Source of the DNA: Candidatus Peregrinibacteria bacterium
Lineage (GTDB): Bacteria; Patescibacteriota; Gracilibacteria; Peribacterales; Peribacteraceae
Assembly (NCBI GenBank): GCA_016201685.1
Contig: JACQCJ010000102.1
Coordinates: forward strand, 1 to 5,966
Direction of reading: 5' to 3'
Length of the DNA stretch: 5,966 nt
Numbering within the stretch: position 1 is the first letter of the stretch; each line of letters opens with the position of its first letter. The notes beneath the pieces were generated by a model. The model did no database searches, was not told where the DNA came from, and saw only the letters and a list, made by a program, of their open reading frames with translations. This document shows, piece by piece, positions 1-4,473 of this stretch. Both the position numbers and the translations under genes were made by a program.

Positions 1-2
1 AA

Positions 3-125
3 ATCGACGCGTTCGCCTGGGTCGATCGTTCGCAACTCCGTCTCTACATCAAGCGGAAAGCGTACTTGGATCTCGTGGGGCGGCTGTATCGAGAAGCGCT
101 CCAAAATCTTGAAAGGCATTCATGA
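3..125 (+). CDS. C-terminal end of an unidentified protein (5' truncated)
   Basis: This is the last 40 codons of a gene that enters from the left edge and stops at TGA (123-125). The frame is chosen because one alternative frame also stops but gives a low-quality, serine- and arginine-rich peptide, and the third runs open through the following repeat. This frame has the C/G-ending codons seen in the neighbouring genes. The peptide begins IDAFAWVDRSQLRLYIKRKA and continues as an amphipathic helix-like stretch ending LQNLERHS. I do not recognise the family. It lies in the same reading frame as recF, 39 bp upstream of it, so the two may be co-transcribed. The stop codon lies 5 bp before the AT-rich heptamer array. 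Confidence 0.6.
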   Translation: MDAFAWVDRSQLRLYIKRKAYLDLVGRLYREALQNLERHS

Positions 126-130
126 TGCAT

Positions 131-160
131 TTTCAATTATCAATTATCAATTTTCAATTC
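131..160. repeat. AT-rich tandem heptamer repeat (TWTCAAT x4)
   Basis: Four head-to-tail 7-bp units are visible: TTTCAAT (131-137), TATCAAT (138-144), TATCAAT (145-151) and TTTCAAT (152-158), followed by TC. The same heptamer occurs in both orientations at 1958-2023. The array fills the gap between the upstream gene's stop and the recF start and replaces any Shine-Dalgarno sequence for recF. It is far more AT-rich than the flanking genes. Similar TTGAAAATTG-type arrays occur between genes in several uncultivated bacterial lineages as I recall them; that was not checked here. It could hold a weak promoter (TATCAA as a -10), but nothing convincing is visible. Confidence 0.85.
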
Positions 161-164
161 ACTC

Positions 165-1295
165 ATGCATCTTCGCTCACTCTCCCTCACGCAGTTCCGC
201 AGTTACGACAATCTCGCGCTCGATCTCTCGGGTTCTGCGCTCCATTTGTTCGTGGGGAAGAACGGCAGTGGCAAGACGAATCTGCTGGAGGCGATCGGCA
301 TTCTCTCGCTCTCCAAATCGTTCCTCAACGCGGAGGAAGAGCACTTGGTGCGATGGGGCGGGGAGTTTTTCCGCATCCGGGGAGAAACGGAAGCGGACGG
401 CTGTGAGCAGGGAACCATCGAAGTCGTCAGCCAGTTGCAGCCGCGACGAGCGAAGGCGTGTTTCAAGAATGACGTCCGCATCGGCGTTACAGACCTCATC
501 GGGCATTTTCCTACGGTCACATTCCTGCCCCAGGACCTGGAGCTCTTCACCGGACCGCCTGCCGAGCGCCGGCGCTTCCTCGACCAAATTCTCTGCCAAG
601 TGAGCGGGGAGTACCTCGAAGCGCTCATGGCATGCCAGAAAATCCTCAAGCAGCGAAACACGCTTCTCAAAGCGATCGCATCGGGTCGCGCGTCCGAGAA
701 TGAGCTTTCGCCGTGGGATGCGGCGTTTGCACGGAAGGGGAGCCTCGTCACGCTCAAGCGGCTCGAGCTTGTCGAAACGTTCGGCCTCGCGCTCGGGGAA
801 GAGTTGCGTGCACTTGGGGAAGGATGGTCGGAGGTGCGCATTGCGTACGAGCGCGCGGGCGAGGGGCGTACGCGGGAGGTGATCTCGGCGGAATTGATCG
901 AAGCTCTCATCCGGTCACGCGAACGCGATGTTCTTCTCCAATCGACGGGGGCGGGTCCGCATCGCGAGGATTGGACGATCATGATCGACGAGCGAGCGTT
1001 CCAGACGTTCGGCTCGCGCGGGCAGCAGCGGATCGCCGTGCTCGCGCTGATCTTTCTGGAGGCATCCTATGTGGAACTGCGCAGAGGCGAGCGGCCGCTC
1101 ATTCTCCTCGATGACGTCTTCTCCGAGCTCGATCGTGACCATCAAGAACACGTCCTCGCATCCTTCGCCTGCAACCAGATTCTCATGACCGCTCTTGATG
1201 TACAGCCGGGGGCGGAATCTGCATGTATTTGGGAAGTTGGTGAGGGGAAAGTGATTACGAATGAGGCTTCGATACGCCCCGCTGTGTCATGCTGA
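165..1295 (+). CDS. recF: DNA replication and repair protein RecF
   Basis: RecF is an SMC-like ABC ATPase that binds gapped DNA with RecO and RecR and helps load RecA at single-strand gaps. The 376-residue product has the usual family length and all expected motifs: an N-terminal strand typical of the family (MHLRSLSLTQFRSYDN), Walker A GKNGSGKT at 31-38, LPQDLELF at 121-128 followed by ERRRFLD at 134-140, GPHRED at 264-269, ABC signature SRGQQR at 284-289, Walker B ILLDD at 313-317 and D-loop SELD at 320-323. The ATG at 165 is chosen because the family normally begins two or three residues before this first strand. No Shine-Dalgarno is visible, since the upstream bases are the AT-rich repeat. 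The last residues (about NEASIRPAVSC) and the TGA stop come from the palindromic repeat at 1268-1357, so the C-terminal tail is probably not conserved. Confidence 0.97.
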   Translation: MHLRSLSLTQFRSYDNLALDLSGSALHLFVGKNGSGKTNLLEAIGILSLSKSFLNAEEEHLVRWGGEFFRIRGETEADGCEQGTIEVVSQLQPRRAKACFKNDVRIGVTDLIGHFPTVTFLPQDLELFTGPPAERRRFLDQILCQVSGEYLEALMACQKILKQRNTLLKAIASGRASENELSPWDAAFARKGSLVTLKRLELVETFGLALGEELRALGEGWSEVRIAYERAGEGRTREVISAELIEALIRSRERDVLLQSTGAGPHREDWTIMIDERAFQTFGSRGQQRIAVLALIFLEASYVELRRGERPLILLDDVFSELDRDHQEHVLASFACNQILMTALDVQPGAESACIWEVGEGKVITNEASIRPAVSC

Positions 1296-1357
1296 GTAGC
1301 GAGGCACCGCAGTACTGAGCGTATCGAACACGACCAGCGGGGCTACTCAGCCTGACA
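1268..1357. repeat. Composite inverted repeat (REP-like) overlapping the recF 3' end
   Basis: Three pairs of inverted arms occur here. TTCGATACGC at 1268-1277 is the exact complement of 1319-1328. CCCCGCTG at 1277-1284 complements 1335-1342. TGTCATGCTGAGTAGC at 1285-1300 complements 1342-1357 at 15 of 16 positions. The pairs occur in the order a-b-c then a'-b'-c', so they cross and cannot all form in one hairpin. The longest single fold is the 16-bp stem with a 41-nt loop. No T-tract follows, so it is not a classic intrinsic terminator. The recF TGA (1293-1295) lies inside the third arm. The CATGCTGAG core resembles dispersed repeats I recall from other bacterial genomes, not verified. Confidence 0.75.
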
Positions 1358-1361
1358 ACAG

Positions 1362-1370
1362 TGCTACACT
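1362..1370 (+). promoter_or_regulatory. Candidate extended -10 promoter element for the PH-domain gene
   Basis: TGCTACACT contains the extended -10 TGn followed by TACACT (1365-1370). Eight bases separate the hexamer from the ATG at 1379, which would place transcription start at or next to the start codon and give a leaderless mRNA. No good -35 is seen 16-18 bp upstream. The same string followed by CC occurs just before the GTG start at 4474, which supports it as a real element. Confidence 0.5.
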
Positions 1371-1378
1371 CCTGGGCG

Positions 1379-1978
1379 ATGGAAGACCGACGTTTCCTTC
1401 ACGAAGGCGAGCGTCTGCTCGCGAGCCTGCGCCCGTCCGCGGCGAATCTCGTCGTTGACTTGATCCGAGGGCTTCTCGATACATTCCTCATCAGTTTGGT
1501 ACTCCTCGTGATCCTCACGGTGATCTGGTGGTTCTCGTTCGCCGCCTCGCCACTGTTGTTCGTGATGGCACTCCTCGTGCTCATCGTCCTCTTCGCCGTG
1601 AGCTACCGTCGATGGCGACTGTGGTCGCACGCCACCTTTCGCGTGACCACGGAGCGCATTTTGCTTCAACACCACGCGTCGCTCTTCGCCTCCCACCTCA
1701 CAACGATCAAATGGCCCCAGTACCAGGAGAGCTTTATCGAGCGGCCGACGATCCTCGATCTCCTCTTCCGCGCCCGTCCCATCGGAATTCGTTACGGCAC
1801 GGCCGATGCGCAGCTCAAAACGTCCTTCCCGTCGCTGCGCTACGCCACCGATCTTAAGCATTACCTCGACAAGGTCGACAGCGCCGCGCGGAAGGGGCAC
1901 ATGGATGAACAGTCATTGCGGCCGTTCGTCGCGAAGCCAAGGGGGCGGCGCGACGCCGAATTGAAAATTGAAAATTGA
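1379..1978 (+). CDS. Two-helix membrane protein with a bacterial PH-like (bPH2/YdbS-type) domain
   Basis: The 199-residue product has a short cytoplasmic start (MEDRRFLHEGERLLASLRPS) and two hydrophobic helices at about 31-54 and 58-75. A basic stop-transfer patch (YRRWRLWSH) follows, then a beta-rich domain at about 85-165 with FRVTTERILLQHH and a later HYLDKV. The order EGE-R-P, two helices, then an 'R-T..R-' beta domain is that of the bacterial PH_2 (DUF304) membrane proteins, whose function is poorly known. The assignment rests on my memory of the pattern. ATG 1379 is preferred over GTG 1361 because it follows the candidate -10 at a leaderless distance and starts the recognisable EGE region. 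No Shine-Dalgarno is present. The last five residues (LKIEN) and the TGA stop come from the AT-rich repeat. It converges with ruvC; 24 bp separate the stop codons. Confidence 0.85.
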   Translation: MEDRRFLHEGERLLASLRPSAANLVVDLIRGLLDTFLISLVLLVILTVIWWFSFAASPLLFVMALLVLIVLFAVSYRRWRLWSHATFRVTTERILLQHHASLFASHLTTIKWPQYQESFIERPTILDLLFRARPIGIRYGTADAQLKTSFPSLRYATDLKHYLDKVDSAARKGHMDEQSLRPFVAKPRGRRDAELKIEN

Positions 1979-2023
1979 GAAATTGAAAATTACTTTCCAT
2001 CTTCAATTTTTCATTATCAATTC
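1958..2023. repeat. Inverted AT-rich heptamer arrays between converging genes
   Basis: The left arm (1958-1990) holds ATTGAAA at 1960-1966 and 1967-1973, ATTGAGA at 1974-1980 and ATTGAAA at 1982-1988. The right arm (2002-2023) holds the same motif inverted (TTCAATT and TATCAATTC). Both arms begin, read from outside, with GAATTGAWAAT, so the region can fold as a long AT-rich hairpin with mismatches and a short central loop. It contains the stop codons of the PH-domain gene (1976-1978) and of ruvC (2003-2005). It could act as a bidirectional terminator because A/T tracts flank the loop, but it lacks a GC-rich stem, so that role is inference. It belongs to the same repeat family as 131-160. Confidence 0.85.
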
Positions 2024-2494
2024 GCGCGCCACAAGCGCGCCATACAACGCCATTGCCAACGCATCCGCCGCGTCGTCCGGTCGTGGAATTTCCGCAAGCT
2101 TCAGCATGCGCATCACCATGTCCTGCATCTGGCGCTTGTCGGCTTTCCCGTCACCCGTGATCGCGGCTTTGAGCTGGAGCGGACTCGGCTCGAGGACGGG
2201 AATTCCCGCATCGCTCAGGGCGAGGAGGATGACGCCGCGGCCGTGCGCCACGTCGAGGGCCGTACGTACGTTCGTCGCGAAGAAGAGTCGTTCTACCACT
2301 GCCAGATCTGGTTCACAGTCGGTGAGAAACTCAGAGAGATCGGTGTGGATCTCCCGCAGTCGATCGGAGAGGGAAGTGCCGGCGGCAGTCGTGATCGTCA
2401 GCCACTCGACGACGCGGAGGTCTTCGCGTGAAGCGACATCGATCACGCCGAGTCCTAACGTCGCAATGCCGGGGTCGATACCGAGGATGCGCAT
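2003..2494 (-). CDS. ruvC: Holliday junction resolvase RuvC
   Basis: RuvC is the dimeric, Mg-dependent RNase H-fold endonuclease that cuts Holliday junctions bound by RuvAB. The 163-residue product matches the family length. It has MRILGIDPGIATLG at the start with catalytic D7, AVVERLFFATNVRTALDVAH with catalytic E68, SPLQLKAAITGDGKADKRQM in the middle, and DDAADALAMAL with acidic residues D141 and D144 at the expected three-residue spacing. An upstream in-frame start would add 20 residues, but the family begins at MRILGIDPG, so the ATG at 2494-2492 is chosen. A GGGGGAAG purine run lies 8 nt upstream and could be a Shine-Dalgarno, but it is inside a hairpin. The last residues (LIMKN) and TGA come from the AT-rich repeat. 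ruvA and ruvB are not in the window. Confidence 0.97.
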   Translation of the reverse strand: MRILGIDPGIATLGLGVIDVASREDLRVVEWLTITTAAGTSLSDRLREIHTDLSEFLTDCEPDLAVVERLFFATNVRTALDVAHGRGVILLALSDAGIPVLEPSPLQLKAAITGDGKADKRQMQDMVMRMLKLAEIPRPDDAADALAMALYGALVARELIMKN

Positions 2495-2495
2495 G

Positions 2496-2526
2496 GAAAA
2501 ATCTTCCCCCAGTCTCGGGGATTTTC
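2496..2526 (-). promoter_or_regulatory. Hairpin covering the putative ruvC ribosome-binding site
   Basis: On the minus strand, GAAAATCCCCG (complement of 2526-2516) can pair with the segment GGGG..GATTTTTC (complement of 2510-2496), leaving a short loop and a small purine bulge. The stem ends one base before the ruvC ATG and includes the only purine-rich stretch that could serve as its Shine-Dalgarno. It could limit translation, or as DNA it could be an operator between two divergent genes. No regulator-specific motif is recognised, and it is not established that the ruvC transcript includes it. Confidence 0.4.
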
Positions 2527-2540
2527 GCAATCCCTTCGAG

Positions 2541-2569
2541 TTGATCAGAGTCACATTTTCTGCTATCCT
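2541..2569 (+). promoter_or_regulatory. Sigma70-like promoter with extended -10 for the 532-residue gene
   Basis: TTGATC (2541-2546) as -35 is separated by exactly 17 bp from TATCCT (2564-2569) as -10, preceded by TGC for an extended -10. Each hexamer matches the consensus at four of six positions. The ATG at 2586 is 16 bases beyond the -10, so a start site about 7 nt downstream would leave a leader of roughly 9-10 nt. The AGAGGA at 2571-2576, at good Shine-Dalgarno distance from the ATG, would then lie mostly upstream of the transcript. The promoter sits in the 91-bp gap between divergent ruvC and this gene. Confidence 0.6.
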
Positions 2570-2585
2570 AAGAGGAAAATCACGT

Positions 2586-4184
2586 ATGGAAAGCTTGCTT
2601 CGTCACCGGCACTTCGTGGCAGCACCGCTCGTCCTCGCGACGATCTCACTGGCCATGCTCTCGAGCCTGTACCGGTCATCGCTTGTGCATGGCATCCAGG
2701 CTTCCATGATCGGCCCGATCGGCGCGGCGACAGGGGATGTGACGCTCACGCCGGGCGGCGAAGTTTCATTGCTCCTCTCCCGCGGCGGGTCACTGGAATT
2801 CTCCGGGGAACATCCGGTGCTGAAGGAAGGGACGCTCCTCATCCAGGGGAGGGGACGCCTCGCGCTTGAGGCGGGCTCCGCGATGATCTCCGGATTCGCC
2901 GGGGCGATTCATGTGACGATGCATGAGCGTTCTCTCACCGTCGCATCTCTGACGAGTCCCGCGCTTGTCCAGATGGGGCCGGAGCGCGTCCTCGTTCCCG
3001 TTCACACGCAGTGGAGAACGGACAATGTCGCGTTTCTTGCATCCATGAACGACGGATGGTCCGCGTGGGCCAGAGCGCGGGAGCTGTTTCCATTGCCGGA
3101 TGACTTCGTTGCGGATCAGACAAGAGCAATTGTCGCGCTTCCCGTTCCACGAGACGAACTTCCTCCCGTGGATCCGACGACGTCGTTTCCTGATGTTTCG
3201 CTTCTGCGTCTTCCCTCTGCACAAGATCGATACAGGGAAGATCAGGCGATGGAGTTCTTCTCGATGATTCGCTTCCGCATCGATGCGAATGATCTCGCGG
3301 GCCTCCACGAACTTCTCACGGATCCCACTCGCTCTGCGATCCTCCTGCATTCCTCGCACAGTGCTTGGGCTCTCGAAATCCTTCTTTCTCGCACGCAGGG
3401 ACACCCTCCGCTGGCGCAGGAACTTCTGCCCGCGACACTGAAAACGAGCGACGCCGTGCTGCCGCTCCTCCTCTCCATCCATCCCGATTTCTCTGCTTCC
3501 GCGTGGCCGTTCCTCTCCGCGCATGAGGCGAATGGCGATACGGCTCTCCGTTTGTTCAGTTTCCCCTCGAGCGACGATCTTGCCTCGACGCTGCCGGCGA
3601 TTCTCGAGCGGCAGTGGGAAGACGAGACGCGCGCATTCGCCGCAGCGCAGAAAGAGCCGAGCTCTTTCCTGACATCATTCGCGTCCATGCTTCTGCATCT
3701 CATCGATCGCTTTGAGCGCCTGGGGTATCCCGAGCGGGCGCAGCGCTACGGCACCTTCCTCCGCTCGCTGACAGAGAGCGTTTTGTCCTCACTTCCTCCC
3801 GATCTCCAAGCGCGTTTGCAGCAGCTGGGGCAAAGCGACTTCAGCTCGACCCTGTTGTCCATTTCCACAGCGCCGCCTTCGGCGACGTCCCTCTCCGCAG
3901 CGAGCACGGCGGCTTCCGTGCCAAACGCGGCCCAGTTGGAGCGCGACGTACACGAGCTTCTCCAGGGCGCGGAGGCTGAATTCACGGTCAAGACCCAGAT
4001 CCAGGCGACGGGTTCTGACGAGGTTCAGGTCCGTTCCATCGTCTTCTCCGACGCCCATGTTGATCATCTGGTGGATCTCACCCTCCATCCCTCCTCGCGT
4101 ACGGTCGACGGCATTATCGTGGACGGACAAGCGAAACTCTTCCCGATGTCTTTCGAGAAGTTTGTGGAGTGGGTCAAAGGATGA
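2586..4184 (+). CDS. Hypothetical membrane-anchored or exported protein, 532 residues
   Basis: I do not recognise this family. The product starts MESLLRHRHF followed by a hydrophobic segment at about 10-28, best read as a signal anchor or signal peptide, so most of the protein is probably outside the membrane. Residues about 50-145 are short alternating beta strands with glycines (EVSLLLSRGGSLEF, LLIQGRGRLALEAGS, AIHVTMHERSLTVA) and vaguely recall a FecR-like sheet domain; this is a weak comparison. Residues about 215-415 are helical. A Ser/Ala/Thr/Pro-rich linker follows at about 425-450, then a compact alpha/beta C-terminal domain at about 450-532 ending SFEKFVEWVKG. The frame stays open upstream through ruvC, but that part is antisense to ruvC. 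ATG 2586 is supported by the promoter, the AGAGGA and the hydrophobic N-terminus. The TGA stop lies shortly before the REPIN-like element. Confidence 0.88.
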   Translation: MESLLRHRHFVAAPLVLATISLAMLSSLYRSSLVHGIQASMIGPIGAATGDVTLTPGGEVSLLLSRGGSLEFSGEHPVLKEGTLLIQGRGRLALEAGSAMISGFAGAIHVTMHERSLTVASLTSPALVQMGPERVLVPVHTQWRTDNVAFLASMNDGWSAWARARELFPLPDDFVADQTRAIVALPVPRDELPPVDPTTSFPDVSLLRLPSAQDRYREDQAMEFFSMIRFRIDANDLAGLHELLTDPTRSAILLHSSHSAWALEILLSRTQGHPPLAQELLPATLKTSDAVLPLLLSIHPDFSASAWPFLSAHEANGDTALRLFSFPSSDDLASTLPAILERQWEDETRAFAAAQKEPSSFLTSFASMLLHLIDRFERLGYPERAQRYGTFLRSLTESVLSSLPPDLQARLQQLGQSDFSSTLLSISTAPPSATSLSAASTAASVPNAAQLERDVHELLQGAEAEFTVKTQIQATGSDEVQVRSIVFSDAHVDHLVDLTLHPSSRTVDGIIVDGQAKLFPMSFEKFVEWVKG

Positions 4185-4205
4185 GTTTGTAGTTGTTTTT
4201 TGTGC

Positions 4206-4432
4206 GACCTCACCCCTCACCCCTCTCCAGCTTTTAGCATCGACCGTCTCGAACTATGAAGAAGAGTCACTCTTTTCGAAGAGCTGGAGAGGGGAATGTT
4301 TTGTATGTTGTTTTGTTTGGCACCAGCAAAAAACACAAACACTTCCCTCTCCTTCCTTCGATGCTCCAAGAGTATCTTCTTCTTCAGGAGAGCGGAGAAC
4401 CCAAGAAAAGGAGAGGGGTTGGGGGTGAGGTC
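4206..4432. repeat. REPIN-like palindromic element (possible non-autonomous mobile repeat)
   Basis: The ends are inverted repeats of 23 bp (4206-4228 and 4410-4432) matching at 21 positions, beginning GACCTCACCCC. Each half has its own stem: CCCCTCTCCAGCT at 4220-4232 pairs perfectly with 4282-4294, and CCCTCTCCTT at 4345-4354 pairs with 4408-4417. Reading the right half in reverse complement, the two halves share the terminal arm, a TGAAGAAGA...ACTCTT core and a closing GGAGAGGG, so they are diverged inverted copies of a unit of about 90 bp. T-rich and A-rich tracts lie just outside (4195-4203 and 4438-4446) and also pair. This fits REP/REPIN or MITE-like elements. There is no transposase here. 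The element accounts for nearly all of the 289-bp gap, and I see no gene in it. Confidence 0.8.
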
Positions 4433-4457
4433 AAAAAACAAAAAACAAACATCCCTC

Positions 4458-4466
4458 TGCTACACT
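4458..4466 (+). promoter_or_regulatory. Candidate extended -10 promoter element for the GT-C-like gene
   Basis: TGCTACACT with TACACT at 4461-4466 repeats exactly the element at 1362-1370, and both are followed by CC. Seven bases separate the hexamer from the GTG at 4474, the normal distance from a -10 to a transcription start, so the mRNA is likely leaderless. No convincing -35 is present; the upstream bases are A-rich and form the edge of the palindromic element. Confidence 0.5.
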
Positions 4467-4473
4467 CCCGCCC

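Noticed and set aside
123..164. UGA read as glycine (code 25), which would fuse the upstream gene in frame to recF
   Set aside because: No gene contains internal TGA codons, which would be frequent under that code. RecF and RuvC end at their expected lengths with TGA.
121..170. Target-site duplication flanking the heptamer array (ATGCAT at 125-130 and 165-170)
   Set aside because: ATGCAT is self-complementary, the flanks match poorly beyond six bases, and the right copy is simply the recF start codon region.
203..982. A 259-codon minus-strand open frame opposite recF, and similar ones at 2790-3524 and 3242-3703
   Set aside because: They are shadows in GC-rich coding sequence: Arg/Ser-rich, without motifs, and opposite well-supported genes.
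1968..2585. A long upstream extension of the 532-residue protein in the same frame
   Set aside because: It lies antisense to ruvC, which has unmistakable RuvC motifs, and begins inside the AT-rich repeat. The promoter and hydrophobic N-terminus support ATG 2586.
4206..4432. Intrinsic terminator for the 532-residue gene
   Set aside because: The stems are long and nested and no T-tract follows the hairpin on either strand. Termination here is possible but not shown by the sequence.
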